Positions 18,324 through 28,287 of a DNA stretch of 64,000 bases are shown piece by piece. Made by a program: the position numbers and the translations under genes. The DNA lies in assembly GCF_002920915.1 (NCBI RefSeq), contig NZ_PQVF01000001.1:372001-436000 (forward strand). The letters run 5' to 3'. This DNA is from Solitalea longa. Its GTDB lineage: Bacteria > Bacteroidota > Bacteroidia > Sphingobacteriales > Sphingobacteriaceae. The notes under the pieces are model-generated. The model searched no databases and was not told the DNA's origin. It saw nothing but the letters and a program-made list of their open reading frames with translations. Every line of letters starts with the position of its first letter. The stretch's first letter is position 1.

Positions 18324-19946
18324 ATGCATTTACCTTTAAAGAAGTTTTCTCTTCTTCTCTTTTTAGTTACACTCGGTTTTTACTCCAAGGCACAAACTGT
18401 AACAGGCCTAGGAACTTACTTAACGCCTCAGGAAGCTAAAAAACTATACACTGATACCATTGTCCGTCATACCCCTTTCAGGCCTTATGTTTTAAATAAT
18501 AGTGATTCTTTGTTACTAGCAAAGGATTCATCGGTTCATAAAACATGGCTCGGTCGAAAAACTTTTGATGAGCATTTGTTGCAAGTTGTAAATCCTGAAT
18601 ACAAAATATACCTTGATTTCCTTCCAGACTTTCAAATTGGAAGTGACTTGAAGAATAACCGTACAACCTGGGTAAATACTCGGGGTTTTATGTTAGGTGG
18701 GAGTATTGGAAAGAATTTCTCGTTTTATACATCCTTTTATGAAAATCAGGGAGTTTTTCCTGTTTATGTAGATAATTACACACGAGGTATTAATGTTTTG
18801 CCGGGGCAGGGCGAGGTTAGAAATTACGGCGATCATGGTTTGGATTATTCCTATTCACAAGGAAGAATTTCTTATACTCCTTCGAAGTATTTCAATTTTG
18901 ATCTTGGGTATGATAAGAACTTTATTGGAGACGGTTACCGCTCATTGTTATTATCGGATGCAGCAGCACCTTATCCCTATGTAAAAATAACTGCCACGAT
19001 TTGGAAACTTCGTTATATGATGATGTGGGCACAAATGATCGATCGTGAATCTCCCAAATTGGATTACCAAAATGGTTACCGCAAAAAATGGGGGGCCTTT
19101 CATTATTTAGATTGGAATATTTCTAAAAAGGTTTCGGTTGGATTGTTCGAGAATATTATTTGGATGGATGCTGATTCCTTAGGAAAAAGGGGTTTTGACT
19201 GGAGTTACCTAAACCCTTTGTTGTTTTTCCGTCCGGTAGAGTTTGCTAATGGTTCACCGGATAAAGCCCTGGTAGGGTTGACTGCAAAATATAAAATGCT
19301 GCCTAAATTTACATGGTATGGACAATTCGCCTTGAACGAATTTACAGCCTCGGAATTCTTTAGTGGTGATGGGTATTGGGCAAACAAATGGGGGACACAG
19401 ATTGGTTTCAGGTCATTTGATATTTTTGGTATTCCTAATCTACATTTTCAAGGAGAAGCAAATATAGTTCGACCTTATACTTATACAGCCCGTATACCAA
19501 TTGTTGAAGGTGTTGCTGTGCCGAATAATGGTAAGCCTACCAATAATTATGTCCATTTTTCGCAGCCATTGGCGCATTTATGGGGAGCCAATTTTGAGGA
19601 ATTTTTGGGTATAGTTAATTATACATGGAGAAGATTCGATGTTCGCGGACAATTCACTTATGGTTATTATGGCCGAGATCCGGAAGGGTTAAATTATGGC
19701 AAAAACATACTTAAACCGTATGATACCAGGGTAAGCGATTACGGAAATTATATCGGCCAGGGCATAACCTCGCATTTATACTATGGGGACATAAAAATCG
19801 CCTATGTATTAAATCCAAAATATAACCTGCGTTTCGAAACCGGATTAACCTATCGGAACGAGAAAAATGACGCGTCTCCGAGTAATACCACCATCGTAAG
19901 CGTTGGATTGAGGAGTTCGTTCAGAAATCTCTATTATGATTTTTAG
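18324..19946 (+). CDS. Wzi-family outer-membrane protein, RemB-like
   Basis: The 540-residue protein has a signal peptide (about 24 residues, ending SKAQ) and many alternating hydrophobic/aromatic strands ending in YDF, as in outer-membrane beta-barrels. The segment NFIGDGYRSLLLSDAAAPYP resembles the capsule assembly protein Wzi and the gliding protein RemB of Flavobacterium. Wzi binds exported capsule at the cell surface. It follows the WecA-like gene by 35 bases, probably in one transcript, and a strong terminator ends it. RemB or a plain Wzi role cannot be told apart here. Confidence 0.65.
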   Translation: MHLPLKKFSLLLFLVTLGFYSKAQTVTGLGTYLTPQEAKKLYTDTIVRHTPFRPYVLNNSDSLLLAKDSSVHKTWLGRKTFDEHLLQVVNPEYKIYLDFLPDFQIGSDLKNNRTTWVNTRGFMLGGSIGKNFSFYTSFYENQGVFPVYVDNYTRGINVLPGQGEVRNYGDHGLDYSYSQGRISYTPSKYFNFDLGYDKNFIGDGYRSLLLSDAAAPYPYVKITATIWKLRYMMMWAQMIDRESPKLDYQNGYRKKWGAFHYLDWNISKKVSVGLFENIIWMDADSLGKRGFDWSYLNPLLFFRPVEFANGSPDKALVGLTAKYKMLPKFTWYGQFALNEFTASEFFSGDGYWANKWGTQIGFRSFDIFGIPNLHFQGEANIVRPYTYTARIPIVEGVAVPNNGKPTNNYVHFSQPLAHLWGANFEEFLGIVNYTWRRFDVRGQFTYGYYGRDPEGLNYGKNILKPYDTRVSDYGNYIGQGITSHLYYGDIKIAYVLNPKYNLRFETGLTYRNEKNDASPSNTTIVSVGLRSSFRNLYYDF

Positions 19947-19951
19947 ACAAT

Positions 19952-19997
19952 AAAAAAAGAAGCCGGAATCTTAATGAGATTTCGGCTTCTTTTTTTA
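19952..19997. terminator. Bidirectional terminator between the Wzi-like gene and dxs
   Basis: AAAAAAAGAAGCCGGAATC and GATTTCGGCTTCTTTTTTT form a long stem with one internal mismatch and a short loop. A tracts and T tracts flank both sides, so it can stop transcription from the left and from dxs on the right. Confidence 0.85.
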
Positions 19998-20020
19998 TTA
20001 TGCTTATTTAAAATACTTGC

Positions 20021-21952
20021 TTAGATAGCGATCATTTTTTTTGTACTAGAAGCTTCAATCATTGTTTTAACCGTTTTGATGATGGCATTCCAATCATAGT
20101 TACATTCAGCATAAAGCTCCGTTTGTTCACCATGCTCTACAATTTTATCCGGCATTCCAAGGCGTTTAATCTGCGCTGAATACCCATTGTCAGTCATAAA
20201 TTCCAGTACGGCCGAGCCCATTCCTCCCATCAAACATCCATCTTCAACAGTAATTATCTTTTTATATTTTTTGAAAACTTCATGTAATAGTTCCTCATCC
20301 AACGGTTTAACGAAACGTAGGTCATAATGTGCAGGATTAACACCCTCCGCGCTTAATTCTGCGCAAGCTTTTACAGCTTGGTTTCCAATTGCTCCAATTG
20401 TTAAGATTGCAATTTCCTCTCCGTCGCATATTTTTCTGCCTTTACCGATTTCAATTGCTTGCATTGGTCGCTTCCAGTCGGGCATAACACCGTTTCCGCG
20501 AGGATAACGAATTACAAAAGGGCCCATATTGTCTTGCTGAGCTGTGAACATCAGGTTTCTCAACTCTTCCTCGTTCATTGGAGCCGATACAATCATATTA
20601 GGAATACATCGCATAAATGCCAAGTCATAGGCTCCATGATGGGTAGGGCCATCAGCTCCGGCAACACCTGCCCTGTCCAAACAAAAAACAACGTTTAACT
20701 TCTGCAGAGCAACATCATGAATTACCTGATCATAGGCTCTTTGCATAAATGAAGAATAAATATTACAAAAAGGAACCAAGCCCTGAGTTGCTAATCCAGC
20801 TGAAAAAGTAACCGCATGCTGTTCTGCAATGCCAACATCAAATGCTCTGTCGGGCATTGCTTTCATCATAATATTTAAAGAACAACCTGATGGCATAGCT
20901 GGAGTAATTCCCATTATTTTAGGGTTTTTCTCAGCCAGCTCAACGATGGTATGTCCAAATACATCTTGAAACTTTGGAGGTTGTGGCGTAGTAGGAGTTG
21001 ATTTTTTTATTTCTCCGGTGATCTTATCGAATAATCCGGGAGCGTGCCATTTGGTTTGATCTTGCTCAGCTAAAGCATAACCTTTACCTTTTACTGTAAG
21101 ACAATGTAAAAGTTTAGGGCCGGGAATATGTTTCAAATCCTCTAATACCTTAGCCATATGTTCTACATTATGGCCATCTATTGGGCCAAAATATCTGAAC
21201 TTTAAGGCTTCAAAGAAGTTGCTTTGTTTTAGGATGCTGCCTTTTATGGATTTCTCGATTTTTTTAACAATCTCGCGAGCGTTTGGGCCGAATTTGCTTA
21301 TTGGGCCTAGGATCTTCCAAACGTCACTTTTAAACTGATTGTAAGATTGAGAAGTTGTAATATCTGTTAAATATTCTTTTAGTGCCCCTACATTCGGGTC
21401 AATAGACATGCAGTTGTCGTTTAAGATCACTAAAAGGTTTGAATTTTCTACTCCGGCATGATTTAAGGCTTCGAAAGCCATTCCTGCAGTCATGGCACCA
21501 TCGCCAATGATTGCAATATGCTGGCGATTTTTTTCACCTTTATAATGTGAGGCCACTGCCATACCTAAAGCAGCCGAAATAGATGTGGAAGAATGGCCAA
21601 CACCAAAAGTGTCATACTCACTCTCCGAACGTTTCGGAAATCCGCTTATTCCACCGTAAATTCTATTGGTATGAAAAGTATCACGGCGACCTGTTAAGAT
21701 CTTATGACCATAGGCTTGATGACCAACATCGAATAAAATTTGGTCGTAAGGTGTATTGAAAACATAATGTAAAGCAACTGTTAACTCCACAACCCCCAGG
21801 CTGGCGGCGAAATGTCCGCCGTTTACCGAAACAATATCGATAATGTACTGCCTTAATTCCCTGCAAACTTCCTGTAGTTGCTCTTCCTTTAAATTTCTTA
21901 AGTCGGAAGGATAATTAATTGTTTTTAACAATGTTCCCGCTTCAACCTGCAT
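20021..21952 (-). CDS. dxs: 1-deoxy-D-xylulose-5-phosphate synthase
   Basis: The 643-residue protein matches Dxs along its full length: [20 protein letters not shown], the thiamine-diphosphate motif [18 protein letters not shown]...[29 protein letters not shown] and [11 protein letters not shown]. The enzyme condenses pyruvate and glyceraldehyde 3-phosphate in the first step of the MEP isoprenoid pathway. It is monocistronic here, with a -7 box about 38 bases before the start and a terminator shared with the convergent gene. The isoprenoid enzyme Idi is also in this window. Confidence 0.97.
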   Translation of the reverse strand: MQVEAGTLLKTINYPSDLRNLKEEQLQEVCRELRQYIIDIVSVNGGHFAASLGVVELTVALHYVFNTPYDQILFDVGHQAYGHKILTGRRDTFHTNRIYGGISGFPKRSESEYDTFGVGHSSTSISAALGMAVASHYKGEKNRQHIAIIGDGAMTAGMAFEALNHAGVENSNLLVILNDNCMSIDPNVGALKEYLTDITTSQSYNQFKSDVWKILGPISKFGPNAREIVKKIEKSIKGSILKQSNFFEALKFRYFGPIDGHNVEHMAKVLEDLKHIPGPKLLHCLTVKGKGYALAEQDQTKWHAPGLFDKITGEIKKSTPTTPQPPKFQDVFGHTIVELAEKNPKIMGITPAMPSGCSLNIMMKAMPDRAFDVGIAEQHAVTFSAGLATQGLVPFCNIYSSFMQRAYDQVIHDVALQKLNVVFCLDRAGVAGADGPTHHGAYDLAFMRCIPNMIVSAPMNEEELRNLMFTAQQDNMGPFVIRYPRGNGVMPDWKRPMQAIEIGKGRKICDGEEIAILTIGAIGNQAVKACAELSAEGVNPAHYDLRFVKPLDEELLHEVFKKYKKIITVEDGCLMGGMGSAVLEFMTDNGYSAQIKRLGMPDKIVEHGEQTELYAECNYDWNAIIKTVKTMIEASSTKKMIAI

Positions 21953-21989
21953 TGTTCGATATTAAATAAACACTAGTAGTTTAAGCCAG

Positions 21990-21997
21990 CAAATATA
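21990..21997 (-). promoter_or_regulatory. Bacteroidota-type -7 box before dxs
   Basis: Minus strand reads TATATTTG, a full match to TAnnTTTG, followed by a leader of about 30 bases. No clear TTTG at -33 was found at the usual distance. Confidence 0.45.
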
Positions 21998-22249
21998 TGA
22001 CTTAAACCTTATAAATGAGCTTTTGTTTCAGCTGCATTTGTAAAAAGCCATCAAACCGAATGGGTATTGTTTACGTCCAGATCGGCGCGCTTTAAACAAT
22101 TAGAAACTGCTTTGTAAGCAAAGCTAACCATTTGGCAATATTACGATTTTAACCGTATACTATTTCTGATGATAAATCTAATTGTTTATTGATAAGTCAC
22201 TTATCCTCATTGGTTGAAAACTAATGTGATGATAATTAAGTTGGAACTG

Positions 22250-22257
22250 TATTTTTG
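22250..22257 (+). promoter_or_regulatory. Candidate -7 box before scpA
   Basis: TATTTTTG matches TAnnTTTG and lies 19 bases before the TTG start. A proper -33 element is not evident. Confidence 0.4.
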
Positions 22258-22276
22258 TCGCAAATCGGTTTAAGTT

Positions 22277-23044
22277 TTGAGTTTCGAGATAAAGCTAGCA
22301 CAATTTGAAGGTCCGTTTGATCTGCTCCTATTTTTTATTGAGCGGGATGAATTAGATATCCACGATATTCCCATTGCACGAATTACCAACGATTTTTTTG
22401 ACTTTATTCACAGCATGCAGGCGATGAACATTGAGTTGGCCAGTGAATTTATTCTCGTTGCAGCTACCTTAATGCGTATTAAAGCAAAACTGCTTATTCC
22501 CCGACCGGAGCTAGATGAAGAGGGTAATGAAATTGATCCCCGCCTGGATTTAGTGCAGAAGCTTTTGGAATACAAAAAATACAAAGCTGTTCTAAATGAA
22601 TTCCAGTATTTGGAAGATGAACGCTTAAAGCAGGAGAAGCGAGGCAATATTGCCTATGAACTTGAGCAAATTGCCAGTCAGGCTATGCCGGGAGAAGAAT
22701 TACAATCACTTGATTTATATCGTTTGCTTACCGTCTATGAAAAAGTAATGCAACGCTTTATTGACGGAACTAAGCAGGTGGTGCATACGGTGGTTCAGTA
22801 TCCGTATTCTATAGAGGAGCAAAAAGTGGCGGTGATGAAGCTGTTTGAAAGCGATACTCGCGTTAGTTTTGAAAATGTTTTGGCCATCAGTAATGATAAA
22901 GTGCAACTTGTTTACAGCTTTTTGGCAGTTCTAGAACTTTTACAACAGCAAATACTTGATATAAGCATTGGGCTTGGTTTTAATAACTTTTGGCTAACGT
23001 CTAAAGAAGAGGTAGAGGAGTCTATTGAGGAGATGGAAAAATAA
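22277..23044 (+). CDS. scpA: Segregation and condensation protein A
   Basis: The 255-residue protein has the ScpA opening IKLAQFEGPFDLLLFFIERDELDIHDIPIARIT and a helical middle part (ATLMRIKAKLLIPRPE). ScpA is the kleisin that joins Smc heads and works with ScpB in chromosome condensation. It uses a TTG start with the conserved opening directly behind it. ScpB and Smc are not in the window. Confidence 0.93.
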   Translation: MSFEIKLAQFEGPFDLLLFFIERDELDIHDIPIARITNDFFDFIHSMQAMNIELASEFILVAATLMRIKAKLLIPRPELDEEGNEIDPRLDLVQKLLEYKKYKAVLNEFQYLEDERLKQEKRGNIAYELEQIASQAMPGEELQSLDLYRLLTVYEKVMQRFIDGTKQVVHTVVQYPYSIEEQKVAVMKLFESDTRVSFENVLAISNDKVQLVYSFLAVLELLQQQILDISIGLGFNNFWLTSKEEVEESIEEMEK

Positions 23045-23131
23045 GGTTAGCCATTGTAATCTGTTCCCCTATTCATTTAAAAATCTACCGCTTACCAATG
23101 TAAGTGGTTTCTTAAATCTAAAAAGAGTTAG

Positions 23132-23139
23132 TAACTTCG
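23132..23139 (+). promoter_or_regulatory. Candidate -7 box before glyA
   Basis: TAACTTCG is one base from TAnnTTTG, with TTTC at 23108-23111 as a possible -33 element 20 bases upstream. The leader to ATG 23234 would be about 90 bases. Confidence 0.4.
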
Positions 23140-23233
23140 CCGCACCTTAATCCCGAGAAAGGTGATCAGTTGTTTTCTATCGGATTTGACAATTGATTTT
23201 CAGCAAAACATATACAAAATTAATTATTCTCAC

Positions 23234-24505
23234 ATGAACAGAGATACAGTTCTATTTGATCTTATCGCTAAAGAAGCAATTCGCCAGGAAGAAGGCATCG
23301 AACTTATTGCCTCAGAAAATTTCACCAGTAAACAAGTAATGGAAGCCCAAGGCTCATGTTTAACGAATAAATATGCCGAAGGATTGCCTAATAAACGTTA
23401 CTATGGCGGTTGCCAGATTGTTGATCAGGTAGAGCAATTAGCTATTGACCGTGCAAAGGAATTATTTGGAGCAGCTTGGGTTAACGTTCAGCCTCACTCT
23501 GGAGCTTCTGCTAATGCTGCGGTATTTTTGGCTTTATTGCAGGCAGGTGATAAGATTTTAGGATTTGACCTATCACATGGTGGACACTTAACTCACGGTT
23601 CACCTGTTAACTTTTCTGGTCGTTTGTATCAGCCAAATTTTTATGGTGTAGAAAAAGAAAGTGGCTTAATTGACTATAAGCAAATGGAAGAAGTTGCTTT
23701 ACGTGAAAAGCCTAAAATGATCATTTGTGGAGCTTCGGCCTATTCTCGTGATTGGGATTATGTTCGCATTCGTCAAATTGCTGATCAGGTTGGTGCATTG
23801 GTACTTGCCGATATTTCGCACCCGGCAGGTTTAATTGCCAAAGGTTTGTTGAACGATCCGTTGAAACACTGTCATGTGGTTTCAACCACGACTCATAAAA
23901 CCTTACGTGGACCGCGTGGAGGTTTGATTATGATGGGACAGGATTTCGAAAATCCATGGGGACAAAAAACTCCTAAAGGAGAATTGAAAATGATGTCGGC
24001 TATTTTGGATGGCGCCGTTTTCCCTGGTACACAAGGCGGTCCTCTTGAGCACGTTATTGCCGGTAAAGCGGTAGCTTTCGGCGAGGCGCTGACTGACGAT
24101 TATAAACAATACATAACTCAGGTTAAGAAAAATGCTAGTCGTATGGCGCAAGCATTCGTTGACCGTGGCTATCAAATCATTTCGGGTGGAACTGATAATC
24201 ACTTAATGTTGATCGATCTTCGCAATAAAAATGTAACTGGTAAAGCTGCTGAAGCTGCTTTAGTGGCTGCCGATATCACTACCAATAAAAACATGGTTCC
24301 ATTTGATGACAAATCTCCATTTGTTACCTCAGGCTTCCGTGTTGGTACTGCTGCAGTTACCACCAGAGGAATGAAGGAAGAGCACATGGATACCATTGTT
24401 GAGCATATTGACCGTGTGTTGATGAATGTTGATAACGAGGCGGAAATTAAAGAAGTGAAGAAAAAGGTAAATACCTGGATGCACGATTTTCCTTTGTATA
24501 AATAA
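23234..24505 (+). CDS. glyA: Serine hydroxymethyltransferase
   Basis: The start at ATG 23234 gives 423 residues beginning [11 protein letters not shown]; an upstream GTG at 23162 would add 24 unrelated residues. Conserved parts are [44 protein letters not shown] and the PLP lysine in [14 protein letters not shown]. It converts serine and tetrahydrofolate into glycine and methylene-tetrahydrofolate. It stands alone, ended by a perfect terminator palindrome. GcvH of the glycine cleavage system lies at 50006. Confidence 0.97.
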   Translation: MNRDTVLFDLIAKEAIRQEEGIELIASENFTSKQVMEAQGSCLTNKYAEGLPNKRYYGGCQIVDQVEQLAIDRAKELFGAAWVNVQPHSGASANAAVFLALLQAGDKILGFDLSHGGHLTHGSPVNFSGRLYQPNFYGVEKESGLIDYKQMEEVALREKPKMIICGASAYSRDWDYVRIRQIADQVGALVLADISHPAGLIAKGLLNDPLKHCHVVSTTTHKTLRGPRGGLIMMGQDFENPWGQKTPKGELKMMSAILDGAVFPGTQGGPLEHVIAGKAVAFGEALTDDYKQYITQVKKNASRMAQAFVDRGYQIISGGTDNHLMLIDLRNKNVTGKAAEAALVAADITTNKNMVPFDDKSPFVTSGFRVGTAAVTTRGMKEEHMDTIVEHIDRVLMNVDNEAEIKEVKKKVNTWMHDFPLYK

Positions 24506-24519
24506 TTATATTAAATAAA

Positions 24520-24565
24520 AAAACAAAAAACGGCAATGAGGATCCTCATTGCCGTTTTTTGTTTT
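24520..24565. terminator. Perfect 46-base palindromic terminator after glyA
   Basis: The sequence is its own reverse complement over 46 bases, centred on GGATCC at 24540-24545, with a GC-richer core (CGGCAATGAG) flanked by A and T runs. It can end transcription in either direction. From 24566 to 24851 I see no gene. Confidence 0.9.
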
Positions 24566-24851
24566 ACCCTAACAGTCGGCAGGCTAGGGATTCTATTGCT
24601 CAAACAGTGTTCTATACTAATCAGTTTGTAGAAGCTGCAAAACATAAGTCTCCATAGCATATAAACAGTTGAATTGCTGGTTTTCTTTTTGATAAACTTA
24701 TTTATCGGCTTCAATAAATACTTTCATAATGCTATTTATTACTTAATAAATAGTTAGATTACTCTTTTTTTTCTTTATGTAATTGTTTGATACTTAAATT
24801 AAGGATGGTTTTTGATGTATTCAGAACAATAAAATTGAAAATATATAGGAA

Positions 24852-26084
24852 ATGAAATTTACACGCTCTCAACTCTGTCTTTCTTCTATTGTTTTTTCTT
24901 TCTTTTTTTTTGCCGAAGGATGCACAACTAAGCAAGATCCCTCCGATTCTTCAATCAGCTTTAATAAAGCAATCCCGAAATCTTCTATTGATTTTTCCCG
25001 AATGAGTCAGGGAGATGAAATTCCGGGTAGATATATTTTATTATTTGAAGACCCCACACTGGCTATTGAATCAACCAATGAAACATTAACCTATGAACAG
25101 GCGATCGATAAAGCTGCAGAAAGCGCAAAACAGATTATCTTCGAAAATAATCTGAAAAACGCCAGAATTGAACTGGCATTTGGTTCAATTTTAAATGGTT
25201 GTGTTTTAAGCGGCGTTTCTAAAACTGAACTTAAACAATTAGAGGCCAGCAAACGGATCAAAATGATTGAATCAGATAAAGTTATTGCTTTGAAACCCAT
25301 GGCGGCTAAACAGAGCAGTGCTGGTTTTGAATATGTACCATGGGGGGTGCAACGTGTGGGAGGTAGTAGAAATGGTATTGGTAAAACTGCATGGGTGTTT
25401 GATACCGGTGTGGATCTTACACATAAGGACCTTACCATTGATCAGACTTTAGCCAAAAACTTTGTCGATGATGGTTCTGATACTCAGGATTACTTTGGAC
25501 ATGGAACACATGTAGCAGGTATTATTGCAGCGAAGAAAAATAATTCTGGGGTGGTGGGCGTTGCTGCCGGCGCAAAAATAGTCCCTATAAGAATACTTGA
25601 TTTTGCCGGTAACGGTGCGGTTTCCTGGGCAATAGCCGGTGTTAATTATGTTGGAAGTAAAGCTAAAAAAGGCGATGTAGCAAATATGAGTTTGGTAGGA
25701 CCGCCATCAAAGTGCCTTGATTGTGCAGTGTCCAGAGCAGCTGCTAAAGGTATTAAGTTTGTTCTTGCTGCAGGAAATACTACCGAAGATGCAAATTTGT
25801 TTTCCCCAGCAAGGGTTAATGGTCCAAATATTTATACGATCAGTGCCTGTGACATCACAGATGGATTAGCTTGGTTTTCTAATTACGGGAATCCTCCAAT
25901 TGATTTTGCAGCTCCCGGATTTGATATCCTCTCAACCTATTTAAATGGAGGTTATGCAACTATAAGTGGAACTTCAATGGCTGCTCCTCATGTGGCAGGT
26001 ATTTTATTATTCGGGCCTGTTAAAGCAAGTGGAACCGTTAGTAATGATGCCGATGGTACGCCAGATAAAATTGCCCATCGATAG
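24852..26084 (+). CDS. S8 (subtilisin-type) serine protease, lipoprotein
   Basis: The 410-residue protein has a lipoprotein signal ending FAEGC (lipidated C24), then a propeptide-like inhibitor region (about 55-150; GRYILLFED...), then the peptidase with the triad D184 (VFDTGVDL), H217 (GHGTHVAG) and S375 (GTSMAAPHVAG), plus the oxyanion Asn in LAAGNT. The C-terminus is short (FGPVKASGTV...) with no type IX secretion tag. It should be anchored in the outer or inner membrane and cut proteins in the periplasm or outside. It is flanked by terminators and has no clear partner genes. Confidence 0.9.
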   Translation: MKFTRSQLCLSSIVFSFFFFAEGCTTKQDPSDSSISFNKAIPKSSIDFSRMSQGDEIPGRYILLFEDPTLAIESTNETLTYEQAIDKAAESAKQIIFENNLKNARIELAFGSILNGCVLSGVSKTELKQLEASKRIKMIESDKVIALKPMAAKQSSAGFEYVPWGVQRVGGSRNGIGKTAWVFDTGVDLTHKDLTIDQTLAKNFVDDGSDTQDYFGHGTHVAGIIAAKKNNSGVVGVAAGAKIVPIRILDFAGNGAVSWAIAGVNYVGSKAKKGDVANMSLVGPPSKCLDCAVSRAAAKGIKFVLAAGNTTEDANLFSPARVNGPNIYTISACDITDGLAWFSNYGNPPIDFAAPGFDILSTYLNGGYATISGTSMAAPHVAGILLFGPVKASGTVSNDADGTPDKIAHR

Positions 26085-26163
26085 CCAGTATATTGAAGTA
26101 TAATAAAAAATTGGGTGGAGGGAATGAGAAGAAATACTAAATTAGCGGGCTTAAAACCCCTGT

Positions 26164-26204
26164 AAAAAAAGAAAGCAAGATTAACTAAGTTAATCCCGCC
26201 TTCT
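26164..26204 (-). terminator. Intrinsic terminator on the minus strand, after the ComF-like gene
   Basis: In minus-strand RNA a 16-base stem (AGAAGGCGGGATTAAC against GTTAATCTTGCTTTCT, three G-U pairs) with a 3-base loop runs into seven U. On the + strand the same pairs are A-C mismatches, so it serves the minus-strand operon that ends at 26345. Confidence 0.7.
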
Positions 26205-26344
26205 ATCTAAATTTACGCTCTCTTTGTCTTTTTACGCAGCCTAACTCAAAAGGTTACAAAAAAAATAAAATTTTTTATTAAGAGCTGTAACTAGCAGATA
26301 CACAGCGTAAAAAATCTTTGGTTCTTATATGTTTAAACAATCTT

Positions 26345-27043
26345 TTATTTAGCGTAAGCAATTGTGGCAACACTAATTTGAATATCCTGCACGGTATGTA
26401 AGCATTCAATGCAGGATAGAAGTGTTGATCCTGTGGTAACAACATCGTCAACCAATAGAATATGCTGTCCAATTAGGTCCTGAGCATTATTTAATTTAAA
26501 AATTTGCTCAACATTTAGATGACGCTGATATCGTGTCTTCTTTGTTTGTGTTTCATTAGACTGTGCACGGCACAGTGCGCTGGTGTTTACAGGTACCTTC
26601 ATCGTTTCTGATAAACCATTGGCAAAGCATTCAGCTTGATTGAACCCTCTGCTTTTAAGTTTCTGCTTATGCAATGGCACAGGTATTATTACAGTTGCTT
26701 TATTAAAGGGACTTGAATACAAAAGTTGATAGCCATATATTTTCCCGATTTTTATACCAACCTCTTGCCTTCCCTTGTATTTAAGTTGATGTAAGAGATT
26801 TTGAACTTTGCCTCCTTTTCTAAAATGAAAACAGGCACTCGCTCCTGCAATTTTGGCCTTGCCCCAAAACTGCTTAGCAACCGGATTTTCTATATCCAGA
26901 TGAAAGTTGGTGTAAGGCAAGTGTTGTTGACAATAGATGCAGATTGATTCTTCACCTTTGAACAAATTGTTGCCACATGCCTGGCATAGTTCAGGAAATA
27001 CCAACGATAGAAAATCGTTGAAATACTCTTGTAAGAAATTCAT
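26345..27043 (-). CDS. ComF-family phosphoribosyltransferase-like protein
   Basis: The 232-residue protein has an N-terminal zinc-ribbon-like double CxxC (CQACGNNLF...CIYCQQ), then YQLLYSSPF..., PVPLHKQKLKSRGFNQAE and the PRPP-loop-like ILLVDDVVTTGSTL. These are the hallmarks of ComF (also called GntX), which helps take up single-stranded DNA during natural transformation in some bacteria; in others its role is unknown. It lies 58 bases after rlmN on the same strand. Confidence 0.88.
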   Translation of the reverse strand: MNFLQEYFNDFLSLVFPELCQACGNNLFKGEESICIYCQQHLPYTNFHLDIENPVAKQFWGKAKIAGASACFHFRKGGKVQNLLHQLKYKGRQEVGIKIGKIYGYQLLYSSPFNKATVIIPVPLHKQKLKSRGFNQAECFANGLSETMKVPVNTSALCRAQSNETQTKKTRYQRHLNVEQIFKLNNAQDLIGQHILLVDDVVTTGSTLLSCIECLHTVQDIQISVATIAYAK

Positions 27044-27101
27044 AGCATAGGAAGTATGTATTCCTAAGTTAGAATTTTCGTAGAATAAATCAGGTAATTG
27101 T

Positions 27102-28172
27102 TTAGGCTTGATCTTTTAGTTCTTGTCCTTCTTTTACTGCTAATTGTCCACAAGCGGCATCAATATCTTTACCGCGACTTCTGCGGATATGAACATTTAC
27201 ATTGTTTTTACGTAAGTAATTTGCAAAAGCTTCCAATTTGTCTTCTTCAGTATTTATGAAATCTGCAAATGCAATTGGATTGTACTCGATTATATTAACC
27301 TTACAAGGAACATGTTTGCAGAAAGCAGCTAGCTCTTTGGCATCCTGTAAAGAGTCGTTGAAATTATTAAAAACGATGTATTCGTAAGTAACCGGGTTTT
27401 TGGTTTTCGAGAAATAATATTTCAAGGCATCGCGCAAAGCATTTAATGAGTTTTGCTCATTGATCGGCATGATCTCATTACGTTTTGTATCATTTGCGGC
27501 ATGAAGAGATAGCGCCAGGTTGAACTTCACATTATCATCGCCAAGTTTTCGGATCATTTTAGCAATACCTGCCGTAGAAACTGTAATACGCTTGGCGGCC
27601 ATATTCAAACCATCTTCAGCCGTTAATCGTTCAAGCGATTTCATCATGCCACTATAATTAAGCAAAGGTTCACCCATGCCCATATAAACTATGTTTGAAA
27701 GCGGAATGCCATAATTTTCGCGGGCTTGCTTATCAATCAAAACAACCTGGTCGTAAATTTCATCGGCATTGAGGTTTCGTTTACGATCCATATAACCGGT
27801 GGCGCAAAACTTACAGGTTAAGCTGCAGCCAACTTGTGATGAAACACAAGCAGTCATGCGGTCTTCTGTAGGAATTAGAACACCTTCAATTATATTCCCA
27901 TCATAAAGAGCAAATGTATTTTTAATGGTTCTGTCGGAGCTGATTTGCTGTTTGTGAAGGCTAACGGCATTAATAGTAAAGTTTAGGTTAAGCTTTTCAC
28001 GCAGTTCTTTCGAGAGATTGGTCATCTCCTCAAAACTCCATGCCGATTTTTTCCAGAGCCATTCATAAACTTGTTTTGCTCTAAATGCCTGTTCTCCCAT
28101 TTCGGTAAACAGTTTTTTTAAATCCTCGAGTGAGTATGCGCGTATATCCTTCTTAACCAAAGCCTTTTCCAT
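27102..28172 (-). CDS. rlmN: Dual-specificity RNA methyltransferase RlmN
   Basis: The 356-residue radical-SAM protein carries the cluster motif CSLTCKFC (C116, C120, C123), the N-terminal ...EDLKKLFTEMGEQAFRAKQVYEWLW, YMGMGEPLLNY, and the late CGQLAVKE cysteine used as the methyl carrier. It methylates C2 of A2503 in 23S rRNA and of A37 in some tRNAs. Its -7 box ends 4 bases before the ATG, so the mRNA may lack a leader. The gene is followed by the ComF-like gene. Confidence 0.96.
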   Translation of the reverse strand: MEKALVKKDIRAYSLEDLKKLFTEMGEQAFRAKQVYEWLWKKSAWSFEEMTNLSKELREKLNLNFTINAVSLHKQQISSDRTIKNTFALYDGNIIEGVLIPTEDRMTACVSSQVGCSLTCKFCATGYMDRKRNLNADEIYDQVVLIDKQARENYGIPLSNIVYMGMGEPLLNYSGMMKSLERLTAEDGLNMAAKRITVSTAGIAKMIRKLGDDNVKFNLALSLHAANDTKRNEIMPINEQNSLNALRDALKYYFSKTKNPVTYEYIVFNNFNDSLQDAKELAAFCKHVPCKVNIIEYNPIAFADFINTEEDKLEAFANYLRKNNVNVHIRRSRGKDIDAACGQLAVKEGQELKDQA

Positions 28173-28176
28173 GGCG

Positions 28177-28184
28177 CAAAGATA
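28177..28184 (-). promoter_or_regulatory. -7 box directly before rlmN
   Basis: Minus strand TATCTTTG matches TAnnTTTG exactly and ends 4 bases before the rlmN ATG at 28172. Confidence 0.5.
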
Positions 28185-28275
28185 CGGTTTTTGTTAATTT
28201 GAGGTTTTAAATTTTAGCTTTCCGGTTGAAGGTACATAAATTACGTAGCTTCTAAGTTTCTCCGTGGTTCTGTCT

Positions 28276-28283
28276 TATCTTTG
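28276..28283 (+). promoter_or_regulatory. -7 box directly before the amidohydrolase
   Basis: TATCTTTG again matches exactly and ends 4 bases before the ATG at 28288, mirroring the rlmN promoter on the other strand. Confidence 0.5.
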
Positions 28284-28287
28284 GGGC

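Larger units (their letters stand above)
21953..22276. other. Divergent gap between dxs and scpA
   Basis: Apart from the two candidate -7 boxes (dxs at 21990 and scpA at 22250), I see only a small hairpin (GCTTTG/CAAAGC near 22109-22125) and no gene or RNA. Confidence 0.5.

Noticed and set aside
21953-22276. Possible riboswitch before dxs (thiamine pathway link)
   Set aside because: No TPP-riboswitch core (CTGAGA / ACCTGAT-type elements) could be found on either strand.
24511-24714. Minus-strand frame of 67 codons after glyA
   Set aside because: It begins in the gap and runs across the perfect terminator palindrome, is lysine-rich from the A/T runs, and resembles no protein family.
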